Source: Coix lacryma-jobi var. lacryma-jobi (taxonomy: Eukaryota > Streptophyta > Magnoliopsida > Poales > Poaceae). From it: a DNA stretch of 64,000 nt. The notes beneath the pieces were generated by a model that was not told where the DNA came from, did not search any database, and saw only the letters and a program-made list of their open reading frames with translations. The position numbers and the translations under genes are program-made. Of this stretch, positions 35,460 through 47,586 are shown one piece after another. Position 1 is the stretch's first letter. Each line of letters opens with the position of its first letter. The DNA lies in contig CM019831.1 in assembly GCA_009763385.1 (NCBI GenBank), positions 21,044,080-21,108,079 of the forward strand, given 5' to 3'.

Positions 35460-38033
35460 TAAATATACTGAAGTTTTTCTGCTTCTTAATGATTTTGATC
35501 AAAATCTGATTAGAAGCTTCAGCTTGTCCATTAGCTTGAGCATAATAGGGAGACGAGTTAATCATCTCAAAGCCCATGTTGGCAGCAAAATCCTCGAACT
35601 CTTTTGACACAAACATCTTTCCCTGATCCGTAGTAATAGTTTGAGGAACACCGAATCGATAAATGATATGCTCTTTAATGAATTCGATTACGGTAGCTGA
35701 TGATGCTTCCTTCAAAGGAACAGCTTCAACCCACTTAGTAAAATAATCAGTTGCTACCAACACAAACTTATGTCCCCTGCTGGATGCCGGGAATATTTGC
35801 CTAATCAGATCTATTCCCCATCCTCTAAATGGCCATGGCTTTGTGTTTGGATTCATAGCTGATGCCGGAGATTTTTGAATATTACCGAATTTCTGGCATT
35901 CTTGACATCCTTTATAATATTTGAAATAGTCTTCCAAAATGGTTGGCCAAAAATACCCTGCTCTCCTGATCATCCATTTCATCTTATGAGCAGACTGATG
36001 TGCACCACAAATTCCTTCATGGATTTCACCCATCAGAACTTTGGCTTCTTCTTGATTGATACATTTAAGAAGTACACCATCGATTGTTTTATGATATAGT
36101 TGATCATCAAGAAGGACAAACTTTGTGGCTTTGTATCTTAACTTTCTGGACACCTGTCGTGATGGATTCTTCAAATATTCAATAATCTCAAGTCTCCAAT
36201 CATCACCATCGGCAACCTCATTACTTAGTATTTCAACAATTTGCCGATATCCAAAAGCACTTTGAGCCAAACGATTAGCCTCTTGATTTTGACATCTAGG
36301 AATATGCTTTATGACAATAGAGGAGAAAGAATCAAGCAATTCAAGGCACTTTTCACAATGCTTTTTTAGAATATCATCTTTGCATTTATATAGGCCGAGC
36401 AACTGATTAACCACCAATTGAGAATCTCCAAAAATCTCAATAGTCTTGGCCCCTACCTCACACAAAAGCTGAAGTCCTTTGAGAAGAGCTTCATACTCAG
36501 CTTGATTGTTAGTGGAGGTTGGATCAATTGAGAAAGCAAACTCAAAACTCCCTCCCTGAGGAGAAACGAGAACGATACCAATGCCTCCACCTTGTTTGCA
36601 ATTGGAACCATCAAAGAACAAAGCCCACGGGGTGAAGTCTAAAGTTTCAATTTCTTGTTTATGATGATGAGTAATAAAATCAGCTATTACGTGACCTTTA
36701 ACCGCTTTAGCCGATTCATACTTCAAGTCAAACTCTGATAATGCAAGAATCCATTTTCCAATTCTCCCATTTAGTATAGGCATGGATAACATATGCTTGA
36801 TCACATCAAACTTAGATATCACCATGCACTCAGAAGATAGCAGGTAATGTCGAAGCTTGGTGCATGAGAAGTACAAACATAGGCATAACTTTTCAATAGG
36901 AGAATACCTTGTCTCTCGGTCAAGCAATCTTCTACTGAGATAGAAAACCACTCTTTCTTTTCCTTCGAACTCTTGCATTAGGGCCGATCCAATTGTATGA
37001 TCGTCGGCCGATATGTATAACTTGAAAGGTTTGTTTTTCTGTGGAGGAATCAAAACTGGTGGAGACTTCATATACTCTTTGATCTCATCAAATGCCTTCT
37101 GTTGCTTGTCTCCCCAATTAAACTCTTGATCATCCTTTAATTTTAACAAAACTGAGAACGACAAAATTCTGGCTGACAAATTTGAAACAAATCTCCTGAT
37201 GAAATTGATTTTGCCGATCAAAGATTGTAATTGAGTTTTTGTGGTTGGTGGTACTGGTTTGTCAATCGCATCATAGCTCTTTTGACCAACTTCAATCCCT
37301 TTTTCATGTACCATAAATCCCAAGAATTGACCGGCTGATACCCCAAATGCACATTTGTGGGGATTCATCCTTAAGCCATGCTTTCTTACGCATTCAAGAG
37401 TATCTCTGGGATCCCTAAGATGCTTTTGATAATCCTTGGACTTTTCAACCACATCGTCAATATAAATTTCAACAATCGTGCTGATCAACTCATGAAAGAT
37501 ATAATTCATAGCCCTCTGATAAGTTGCACCGGCATTTTTAAGTCCAAAAGTCATGACCACCCACTCATATAAGCCTATGACACCTGGACATCTGAATGCA
37601 GTTTTATGTATATCCTCTTCTGCATAAAGATTTGATTATAACCAGCATTGCCATCCATAAAACTGATAACTTTATGCCCTGCTGCTGCATCGACTAACAT
37701 ATCTGCCACTGGCATTGGGTAGCCATCCATTGGAGTAGCTTTATTCAAATCCCTGAAGTCGATACAAACCCTCATTTTTCCGTTCTTCTTATATACAGGG
37801 ACTACGCTAGAAATCCATTCAGCATATCTACATTGCCGAATGAAATTAGCTTCGTAAAGCCGACTAATTTCCGTTTTCACGTCAGCCATAACTTCTGCTC
37901 TGATCCTTCTTGGAGCTTGTTTTACAGGTCGACTCCCATGCTTAATAGGTAATCGATGCTCAACTAATGATCGATCAAGACCAGTCATCTCAAAGTAATC
38001 CCAAGCAAAGCATTCTTTATATTCCTTCAACAA
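35460..38033 (-). pseudogene. Ty3/gypsy pol (Tat lineage): RT, two RNase H, integrase, truncated
   Basis: The reading starts at 38033 (CFAWDYFEMTGLDR, then VCIDFRDLNKATPMDGYP), the N-terminal RT region. A one-base loss near 37622 moves the frame into 37560 downward: RT with YIDD, an RNase H of the RT type (LYISADDHTIGSALMQE), then a second RNase H (WALFFDGSNCKQGGGIG; FGDSQLVVNQLLG) that marks the Tat clade, an H..H..C..C zinc region (HKMKWMIRRAGYFWP, CQECQKFG) and an integrase core (ATDYFTKWVEAV, TTDQGKMFVS, AEASNQ). The integrase breaks off after IIKKQK at about 35460; sequence from there to 35320 is not integrase. No intact gag or 5' LTR was seen. Non-functional. Confidence 0.85.
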
Positions 38034-38390
38034 TGTAATAAGTTCTTATCTAAACTTGGGATCCAACTTAGCACTAATGTACGTCAACCTGGCTTATCAT
38101 TGTTTCCAATATCAACTGCCTCTAGCTCGTCAGCCGATGTGAAACCCTTATCCATCTTACTCTCATCCTCATTAACTGTATAATCCATTAAATATATTTT
38201 TTAAAGCCGACTGCTTGGATCGGCTGTTGACTTTAGTCAACTGTTTCGAAAAAGTCTTCTTCAAGATTAGAGGATTTGAATTCAGCAGGTAGCATGAACA
38301 GAGCAGCGATGTTAGCCGATGACTCACCCTTATCGGCTGTTTGCTTCGCCTGCTAGACATTGGATTTCTTCTTCTGGGTCTCATCGTTCC
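38034..38390 (-). other. Internal remnant of the Tat-lineage element
   Basis: Contains further GCCGAC / GCCGAT words and no continuous frame. It should correspond to the gag-pol region upstream of RT on the minus strand. The composition changes at about 38390. Confidence 0.4.
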
Positions 38391-38539
38391 TCAACCTTTG
38401 AACCCGTCGCGAAGGATAACGGGTCAAGCCACGGGGGCAAAGCATCCACCGAAAATAGCGGCAAAACGTACATCCACCAACGCACCAAGCGGCAAAGCAT
38501 TCGCCAACGAACCACGCGACCACGGCGTCCTGACAACCG

Positions 38540-38720
38540 CCTAGAACAGGGTCCACCTAGCCTCGGCAGCAAAGCACCTGCACGAGGGGAGACCAACAAC
38601 AGTGTCCACCCAGCCTCGGTAGCAAAGCATCTGCATGATGGGTGACCAACGACAATGTCCACACAACCTCGACAGCAAAGCATGTGCACGAGGGGGACCA
38701 ATCGACATGACGACAGTGGC
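38540..38720. repeat. Minisatellite, about three units of ~65 bp
   Basis: Units share CCTCGGCAGCAAAGCA..TGCACGAGGG..GACCAAC-type sequence, starting near 38545, 38608 and 38672. Frames on both strands are open because of the repeat; I do not call a gene. Confidence 0.6.
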
Positions 38721-38839
38721 GACACCAAGCATACTTGACAAACCATTGCGAAGACGAGCATGAGGCACCCAGGCATAGACCCATAAGTGAGTTCGGCGCA
38801 AGAGGAAGGGGATAGGCTGCAGCAGCGCTCCAAGGAATC

Positions 38840-39600
38840 CTTCAAGAAGGACCTTGACATCCGCGGACGTCAACAGCGATGGTAGAAGCCGACGAGCAAG
38901 GTCAAGCGACCTCAGCCTATCCCGGTGGACCAAAGCCTCGGTGACGCCTCCAAGAAGGAAAATGGCGCAGTTGTGCCATCGCCGTCGGCCTGGACAGGCC
39001 AGGCAAGGTTTTCACCCAGCTATTCTCGTCCTCCGGGACAGGCCACCCCAATGCAGCAACCCAGGCACACCGCACGTGAAGCAGTTGGGGGCAGATCCAA
39101 CCTGCCGGCCACCAAACGTCGCGGCCCGGCTCGACCAGGACGGCGGATCAGCCGGCCGGCCGCCGGGCGTCGCCAGCACTGCCAAGATCGACCCACGCCG
39201 GCGTCGAGGAGGAAGCGGGGAGGGTGGATCTGTCCTGCCGGGCGCCGCCATCCCGGCCAGGACCGGCCCGTGTCGACGGGGCCGAATGGGGCTGCGCCCG
39301 GTCGGCAGCTCCGCCCCCCGGGCTCCGGATCCGGCCGGCCAGCTGATGGCACCGTCGTCACAAGGGCGAAGGGGATGGATGAGGATGGAGGGGAAGAGAG
39401 GTGGAGGAAGGGGGAGGAGCGGACGAGGCCGCTGCCCGCCGCCGCCGCGCGCCGGGGGGCAGGCGATGACGGGGGCCGGAAGGGAGGCCGAGTGGGGAGC
39501 CCTTGGCGGCGGCGCGGTCACCCCCCGAGTCGCCTGGAGGGGGCGCTCGGGGGTCTGTTAGAAGAGAAAATTAAGCGTCGGGAAATGGTAGCCCCAGAAG
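38840..39600. other. GC-rich block with long open frames, gene unproven
   Basis: Frames of 235 and 263 residues are open on the plus strand and 169 on the minus strand at once, which reflects base composition (about 70% GC by eye, with CCGCCGCC and GGGGAGG runs). Neither translation shows a recognisable domain; they are rich in R, G, P and A. A captured gene fragment or a GC-rich leader of a dead element are both possible. AT-rich sequence takes over abruptly at about 39580. Confidence 0.35.
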
Positions 39601-39802
39601 CGCGATCATGTATTGCCTCGTGTAATAAGATAATAAAATTTCTTGTTTATTTTTGCCAATCAGATAATTATATTTTTCTATACCAACCTATACAAGCTAA
39701 TAATAATAATAATTAAGGCGCCTCCAACGGCCGTCAAAATAGGCGTCTCACACTCAAATCCTTCCAACGTGGCAGAGAGAGAGTACGAAAAACGTTATCG
39801 CT

Positions 39803-40629
39803 AAGGTCGGCTCTAGGGGAGGGGCAGGCAGTGCGACCGCCGGGGGCCTATGGAGCTCGGGGGCCCAAGACCATATAGTAGGTAATTAGTATATATATAA
39901 TAATTTTTTATTTGACTAATTGGCTTAAGCAAAGGCAAAGTGCAAACCACATGTCACACCAGCCGATGTGGCCAGAAGCCCAGAACCATAGGGAACTATT
40001 TCAGAGTTTGACGTTTCGTTTCCTGCCGCCGTGAGTTCACGACCACGACCCGAGCTACATATCGACGGGTGGGACTATGGCCTGTGGGAGACCGGAGAGG
40101 AAGAGGAGACTTTGCCGCCAATCTGATCAGTCAAGGCCCTGGTCGAACGGTATCGTAGTGCGGCGACAGACAACAAACGCTAAGACGTGAACGTGATCAG
40201 ACAATCACAAATTTGCAGTAAGCAACACACCAACACTCATGTTCGATTTGTATTTTCAAAACAAAATTCTTATTTGTTTTATGTATATGCTATGCTTGTA
40301 CATTTATAGATTATAAATTTCTAATTCATTATTTGAATAAATTTCTAATTTTTAAATCTTGATACTGTTCTTGAAGGTTTTGCATCAAGCAATGCCCGAA
40401 GACAATTTTTACAAGGCAATGAAGCATTATATTTTTATTTGAAGTAATCATAATGGTTACTTTTTGTAGTTTTTTGTTACACTATTGTTATGTCTTATGA
40501 GTTATATAGATATTACAAAGTAATTTTTATTATGCGTATCATATGCTATAGTTTCGATGTTTAAATTTAGTTTAAAGGGCCCTTATTTTCTTGCTTGTTG
40601 GAGGGCCTTGAAATTATAGAGCCGGCCCT
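39803..40629. mobile_element. hAT-like remnant interrupted at its right end
   Basis: AAGGTCGGCTCTAGG at 39803 and TAGAGCCGGCCCT at 40617-40629 are inverted versions of one another (AGG-CGGCTCTA). Next to the left end is GGGGGCCTATGGAGCTCGGG, a GC-rich motif often found near such ends in grasses. The middle is AT-rich with no frame. CACTA-2 starts directly after the right inverted repeat. Family assignment is tentative. Confidence 0.4.
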
Positions 40630-40649
40630 CACTACTACAGAAACATGCC

Positions 40650-40805
40650 TTTAACCCCGGTCGGCAAGGGCCTTTAGCCCCGGTTGCCGAGCCGGGACTA
40701 CGCTTCCGGGACTAAAGGCCCCCCCTTTAGTCCCGGCTCCGGCCACCGGGGCTAAAGCCCACCCTTTAGTCCCGGCTGGTATCACCAACCGGGACTAAAG
40801 GGTCC
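40650..40805. repeat. Left subterminal repeats of CACTA-2 (gene 2 end)
   Basis: Inverted copies of TTTAGCCCCGGTTGCCG, CCCTTTAGTCCCGGCT and CAACCGGGACTAAAGGG lie here. After them, 40810-41110 is AT-rich 3' flank of gene 2. Confidence 0.8.
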
Positions 40806-41114
40806 CTGGTTTTTTTCTTTTTTATTTTCATTTCAGTTCTGTTTTTAGTTTTGTTTATTTATTTAATAGGTTTTCTAATATGTATTCTTTGCTGCTAATA
40901 TATATAATTTATATATATTAGCAGCATAACACAATAAGCTTATTGCATGCATATATAATTGAACTATAGAACTACATATATATATATAAATATGTACATA
41001 TAAAATTACAAGCAATATATATACATGTAGAAGTTGTTCAAATATCTATCTACAAAAGTTGTACTCTAAAGTTAGTACTATAAACCTATTACAAGTTGTA
41101 CTCCATCTAAATAT

Positions 41115-44100
41115 CTACAGGGCATACAAATGATCATCATTGTTTGGAATCAATGGCTCGTCGGTATTATAGTAGAACTCGCCGTTTGGACTTATGACTT
41201 GTTCCCGAAGAAATCCTGCTATTGACTCTTGTATTGCTTTCAATTGGTCTTGTAGCATCACTTTTTGCTTCAACCAGTCAGTCTTCAATTGGAATTAAAG
41301 AAGATATTAGTTATATCTATATTATCAATATTAAGTCTATAAAAAATGAAAAGAAACATGTTACGTACTTTGATGATTTCTTCAGGAATTCTATTTGATT
41401 CTATCATCATGTACTCGCAAACATAGAATCCACATAAGTTGGTACCCTGTTTTTGTCTCAAAATCCACTGTAGAATGAAAAGATTTATCTCGTAATAAAG
41501 ATATGATATATGACATGATATAATAAAGATACACGTACATTGACGAAGGTGTAAACTTACTGGTAGTCGTGGCTTTATTGTAAGTGCGGCCTTACACTGA
41601 CTCATATGTTCCCGAGCAATGAATTTTTCCCAAACCCTAATCCGGCCAATGAAACATTAATAGTTGGATCATTATTTATTAATTAGTATATATATACAAG
41701 CTTAGTCTCTACTTTAAGCATGGAAGCTAGGGATCGAAAAATTACCTTTGGAGGATGTCTATCATATCTTGGTAATCTTCTTGCGGTTTGCTCAACGAGT
41801 CATAGATTAACACATTGCTGTGTTTGAGATCAATGACCATCAGTATCCAGTGAAAGCTGTTGATACACATGATTCATATATATAGATTATTAGGGTTAAG
41901 TAAAATAAAATGTGCATATACTTATTATTAACTATATATGTCTCACGCACTTAAAGTTGTATGGGAAGAGTATTTTTTCTCTATCTTTTTGGTTCACGAA
42001 GAACCTCATGAGATTCATACACGACTCATCGCTCCAAGTCGCTGAAGGGTTTGGAGCCTTGAAAACCACATATGGATCAACAAACCCAACAGAATTGTCA
42101 TGTTTATCTCTGAGCTGAGTCATCTGATACCTGCAATATCGAGTCGATCCACAAGTACGTGTGTAAGAATACTACATACTATATACACATACTAGAGAGT
42201 TCAATGGAAACTATAAAAGAAACACTTACAAACAATAGCAGCTAAGGAGCGATTTATCCAGTGCGTCCATATGGCATAGCTGGTGTAATTCCTCCATCTG
42301 GACTAAGATTAGGTCATCGCCACGGAAGTAGTGATGGTTCCGAATTCGGACAGAAATCCAATTTATATCACCGTCTTTAGAAGCCTCCATGCACCATTTG
42401 TTGATTGCAAACATCTGCGTACCAAGTACATGCAAGTGATTGGGGTTCATTAGACTCCTGCCCGGTGCAAAATTTCTCCTCCATTCATCAACTACTTCCG
42501 CTCTTAGAAACTCCAGCCCAGTAGCAATATTTTGAATCATCTCGTATGGGAGACCGCTGTCAATGAAATTTTTTTCCATTGAGTCCATCTCAGACAAAGT
42601 GGTCTCTCCAGATTTTCTCTGTACTCTGCCCATGTTTGAACCATACTGATTTTGCACAAATAATGGGGACAGAGGTCTTGATGTTTCCCCAAGCTGTGGA
42701 ACACTCTTTCCCACTTTCTTCGTGCTTGATTGTTGTTCTTTTGCAGACTTGATTAGAGAGCGTTCGTAGTCTGATTTTCGCGGAGCCTTTCGGGCTTCAC
42801 GCATCTTGATACCATGCTGGTCCACCCTTTTCCTTTACTCCTGTGGGTTTAACAGGAGGTAAGGCTTCTCTGGGTTTCTCTTCGCTTTAGCCGCGGCCGT
42901 TGATTCATCTAAAAATTTTTTCACATCTTTTTTCACCAAAATTTGTAACTCCTCATCAGTCATTTCATAAGCTAATTTCTCGTGTTCTTTTTTTCCTGAT
43001 GCAGGAGCCTTCTTTTTTGGAGGTGGGGCCTTCGGTTCCGTGGCAGCGGACCGCTTCTTAGGGCCGCGCGGTGGAGGCAGGGGTGTTGGAGCCCGCGGTG
43101 GAGGAGACGGTGGGGCCGGTGGCGGTGTTGGAGCCCGCGGTGGAGGAGATGGTGGGGCCGGTGGCGGCGTTGGAGCCCGCGGTGGAGGAGATGGTGGGGC
43201 CGGTGGCGGTGTTGGAGCCCGTGGTGGAGGAGATGGGGTTGAAGCCGTGTCCTCCAACACATCGTCACCGCCCGCAGCACTATGATGCACTGGGGAATAA
43301 TGACGAACTGGACTATAGTTCCTGCTACGCAAAACAACGAATGATGTGAGCATCCAACTAATATATACATATAGGAAGTTAGTGTAATAAAAATTGTTTC
43401 TCATTCACGCGCACACTACCTATGGTGAGGATCTTGATCAGTAGGAGGAGGTTGCGGCGGTGACACTCCAGGAATAATAATGAAGCGCTTGTGCCAGCAA
43501 ATAAATGTCTTCTCTGCTTCACCTAAAGTCTTCTCCCCATCTCCCCCTTCGATTTCCAGTGCCACGCTGCCACAACCTGTCTCAACCCTATCCACCGAAA
43601 TGCTAGCGTATTCGGCTGGCACTGGTTGACCATGGATTCTTGGTGTTCTTGTGCGGTCGATAGGGTTTACAACACCGACAGCCACCTTTTTCGTGGCATT
43701 TCCATCTGGAATGAGCAGCTCACAAGTAGTAAAAGGTTCTTTAACGTCATCCACGGGAAAGCGTAGCTTGGAGTCATCTTGAATGGTTGGTACTTCCGTG
43801 GAGGCGCAACTGCTTTTCATCTGACCTGGGGGGCTAATGTTCGCTTGAGGATGCTGTGATGATGTACCTTGCCCACTCGTCATTTGACTAAGTGCCGCTT
43901 GCACTTTCCTTTTGATTTCCTCCTGCATCCATTCTTCACGAGATTTCTCACGCTCTTGTGTTTGAAGAACATACTCCTCCAACTTGAAGAGTCGCTCTGC
44001 CTCCTCGTCCTTCTTTCTTTGGCGGCTTCTATAACTTTCTCGATCCGCTTCGAAGGAATGTAGCCACGAAACGGCCCCAAAGCCTCTCGTACGCCCACCG

Positions 44101-45206
44101 TGCTCAGGATTCTCCAGCGCGTACGTGAGTTCATCCTTCTCTCTATTGGGCTTGAACTCGCCAGCCAACACCGCATTTCGTGCTTGAACTAGCCTATGTG
44201 CTGCTCTTGAAATTTGCGGGCCCCAATCAAGCTCCCCATCATTAGGGTTTATGGTTCCCCCATGAGCGTAGAAGCAATTTCTGGACCGTTCACTCCAATT
44301 TCTTCTTATTGTCTCTGGGACTACCCCCCTGGCAAGCATCTCGTGTTCTTGTCTCTCCCACTTTGGAAGGGCAGTCTTATAGCCACCTAATCCTAAATGA
44401 TGGTGGTATTTCTTCTGAGCTGCATTCAGTTTGCTTACTCTGACCCGGGCCTCGCTCTCTTGTGATCTTTTGTACTGTACAAATTCATCCCAATCGGCCC
44501 TTATCTTGACATACGCCTTAGAGTTGAAATCTGGCGTCTCGTTCTTCAGCACAAAGGTGTGGTACAATTTCTTCTTCCAGTCCTGAAAAAGTGTGGCCAT
44601 CTTCTTCATTGTCCACTCCCGAATTCGCCTCAGCAGCTCCTCATCATCCGTGTCAAACGAGAAATGAGCTTGGACGTCATCCCAGACTAGCTGCTTGTCA
44701 AGATTGGAGACATAACTGATCTCGGGAGCACTTCGCCTCTCTTTCCATTCACGAGTACTTATCGGAATCCGATCTCTCACAAGGAATCCACAGTGAAAGA
44801 CATATTTCTTTGCATTGGGTCCTAGTGGTTGGCCTGTAGCCATATCGAATTCGGAGATTACATGACGGCCCTTCAACGGCCTCTTCGGCCCTCGTTTTGG
44901 TCTGCTCTGCCCTGTCGCAGACGTCGATCCAGAGGGCTACATATAGGTAAAGACATGAAGATGAAACCCTAATACAAGTTGACATAAAACCTAATCAAGT
45001 AACAAAGTAAATGTAAACCCTAACACGACACATTGTATATATACCTCGCCTGTATTGCCTTCTTCCATCTCAACTTGTTGTTCAGGGAGATTTTCATCAT
45101 GCATGGTCATGTCTTCGTAATTCAATAAGTATTGACTCCCGTCATCGTCGCCGGCTATGATATTCATCATTTCCTCCTCCATCACATTCTCATTTGGGTC
45201 GGCAAT
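41115..45206 (-). pseudogene. CACTA-2 gene 2: Ptta/En/Spm protein with Ulp1-like protease end
   Basis: Exons inferred from splice signals (descending): 45206-45045, 44936-43420, 43324-42230, 42130-41951, 41856-41746, 41636-41561, 41467-41369, 41282-41115. Parts: an acidic N-terminus (MEEEMMNIIAGDDD); a long Ptta region (CGFLVRDRIPISTREW, YHHHLGLGGYKTALPKWER, GRTRGFGAVSWLHSFE); a coiled coil; repeated RAPTPPPAPPSPPP; a region shared with CACTA-1 (RNHHYFRGDDLILVQMEEL); and a C48/Ulp1-like fold with FHW, YDS, LRQKQGTN and LCGFYVC. Two defects are visible: the codon matching the CACTA-1 start ATG is ATT (45206-45204), and there is an in-frame TAA at 42837-42835. Otherwise the frame is open, including 486 codons in exon 2. 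Role: Ulp1 proteases cleave SUMO or related peptides; the target here is unknown. Confidence 0.8.
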
Positions 45207-45295
45207 TTCTATGAATATTAAAATATATATACAATATGATCGAACACTTAAAGGAGCTTTATACATGTATGTGAAACGAAAACCGAAAACCAGGG

Positions 45296-45806
45296 GTTTA
45301 ATTAGGGGTTAAGGGTTTAGGGTTTTGGTCTCGGGGTTTAAGGTTTCGGGGTTTAGGGTTTCGGGGTTTATGGTTTGAGGGTTTAGGGTTATGGTTTCTG
45401 GTTTTACGGTTTCGGGGTTTAGGGGTTTAGGGGTACGGGGTTTCGGGGTTTAGGGTTTTGGGGTTTAGGGGTTCGGGGTTGCGGGGTTTAGGGTTTCAGG
45501 GTTTAGGGGTTGCGGGGTTTAGGGTTTAGGGTTTAGGGGTTCGGGGTTTCGGGGTTCAGGGTTTTGGGGTTTGAGGGTTTAGAGTTAGGGGTTCGGGGTT
45601 TCGGGTTTTAGGGTTTCGGGGTTTCGGGGTTTAGGGGTTTGAGGGTTTAGGGTTTCGGGGTTTGAGGGTTTAGAGTTAGGGGTTCGAGGTTTCGGGTTTT
45701 AGGGTTTCGGGGTTTAGGGTTTCGGGGTTTCGGGGTTTGAGGGTTTAGTGGTTTAGGTTCGAGGGTTTAGGGTTAGGGTTTCAGGTTTTGGGGTTTCGAG
45801 TTTTAG
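45296..45806. repeat. Telomere-like (TTTAGGG)n degenerate array in CACTA-2
   Basis: About 510 bases of TTTAGGG, TTTCGGGG, GGGGTTTAGGGGTT and similar heptamer/octamer variants. Read on the coding strand it is the same CCCTAAA array as in CACTA-1 (13257-13531), nearly twice as long, and likewise upstream of gene 2. Confidence 0.85.
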
Positions 45807-45829
45807 GCAATTCATAAAAATAACATGAC

Positions 45830-46790
45830 AATTCATAAAAATAACATGACAATAACATATATTCGTAAAGAGTAATAAATACATGTTCCGACATGGCACA
45901 TGATTTTCTATGAACACATATTTCTAAGAGTAATAAATACATGTTTAAACATATCCTTGTCACGTGATTTACGCACCGTGGACGAGAACGACGACGGTGG
46001 ACAGCAGCGAGGATGACGACGGTGCGGATGACAGTGGACGGCGGCGAGGTCGGTGCGGCGGTCACCAGGACTACATGTCGAACACATATTTGTTACGTTA
46101 AAAAAACAATATATGATTTTCCTTTTTCTATAAATATATCTATTCATATTCATTATTTGTATATATCTATTTCTAGAAAAGAAGAAATGAAAAAGTTAAA
46201 TAGAAAATAATCTATAAATATATGTGTAAACATATATTTGTTACGTTAAAAAAATATATATATATGATTTTCCTTTTTCTATAAACAAAAGAAATGAAAA
46301 GGTTAAATAGAAAAATTCATATTCATTATCTATAAATATATATATATCTATTTATATTCATTTCTTTTTCTTTATATATATACATATATATATATATATA
46401 TTTTTCTATTTAACCTTTTCATATTTTTTTACACTCTCACACACACTGGACACACACGCACACCATCACACACTGCACACGCACACACACACGCACAGGC
46501 CGGCGGCTCGGATGACAGCGGCCGGCGCGGAGGACGGCGGCGTGGAGGACGTACGGCGGAGTGGATGAGGACGGCGGCATGGAGGACGGCGGCGCGGACA
46601 CGACGGCGAGGAGGACGGCGGCGTGGAGGACGGCGGCGTGGACACGACGGCGAGGAGGACGGCGGCGTGGGAGGCCAAGTGCGGAGCGGAGAGGCTCGAC
46701 GGCGAGGAGAGCTCGAGGGCGGCGGCGCGGACTGGAGGCGGGGCTACTGGCGTCGATCTGGGGAAGATTGGAGGGCACACTGTGCCCTGT
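45830..46790 (-). other. Leader and introns of CACTA-2 gene 2
   Basis: 46450-46780 is GC-rich (CGGCGGCGTGGAGGA repeats on the plus strand), followed by AT-rich sequence with TATA runs at 46240-46410. It corresponds to 12236-13256 in CACTA-1. Open frames here occur on both strands and are composition effects. Confidence 0.45.
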
Positions 46791-46985
46791 GCCCTATATA
46801 CCCGGGAGGGCCTTTAGTCCCGGGGCGAATTACGCACCGGGACTAAAGGGTCTTTAGTCCCGGTGCGTAATACGCCCCGGGACTAAAGGGTTGGACCTTT
46901 AGTCCCGGGCGGGCTTACGCACCGGGACTAAAGGGGTCTTTAGTCCCGGTGCGTAAGACGGCCCGGGACTAAAGGGTTCTTTCCC
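46790..46985 (-). repeat. Mid-element repeat array and gene 2 promoter of CACTA-2
   Basis: Six copies of CTTTAGTCCCGG / CCGGGACTAAAGG in both orientations, next to a TATA motif (CGGGTATATAGGGC on the minus strand, about 46791-46804). Same arrangement as 11990-12235. The following 46990-47586 is AT-rich and is the 3' flank of TNP2. Confidence 0.7.
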
Positions 46986-47586
46986 GCCACAGTTTTGGGT
47001 TTTCAGTATTTTGGATTTTGTATTAAGTTTCCACTATATAAATATGTTGTAATTCTTGTTAATTGCATAGTAAATTGAACAGTAGGCATAAAATTACTTA
47101 AAAATAACAGTTGTATATCCTTTAACCTTATTGTATAGTAGAAAATTTTGTAGCATAAATTCTTTTCTTTTTTTATAATAACGAATATAAATGTAAATAA
47201 CCATTCATATTTGGTTAATGCAAAAATGTAATGTTCAATTTAAATTTAAAAAATTGTTGGCTTTCAATAGAAAATTTATTTTCATATCATTTGGACGTTA
47301 ATCTTTTGTTTAAAACCTAAACAATCATTGCCCAATTTTGTTATACGCGACAGATGCAGTAGTTTTAGATTTTTAAATTTAGTTTTTTCAAATATATCTT
47401 GAATCTTTCTAATTGAACAGAAAATTGAATATTTGATATACTTTCTTTTAAAAAATAGTATGAGATTCACATCTAGAGAAGCACATAAATCAATGATCAC
47501 TACTACTAAATATATATATAAATCCATTATCAAATAAATGAAGTCTTAATTAATTAATTATTACATAATATATTTACAACCCACTA

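Noticed and set aside
38854..39716. Candidate 235-263 residue proteins
   Set aside because: Overlapping frames are open on both strands, low-complexity R/G/P/A translation, no domain or splice signals.
43040..43285. Glycine-rich protein frame on the plus strand
   Set aside because: It is the antisense of the proline-rich repeats of CACTA-2 gene 2.
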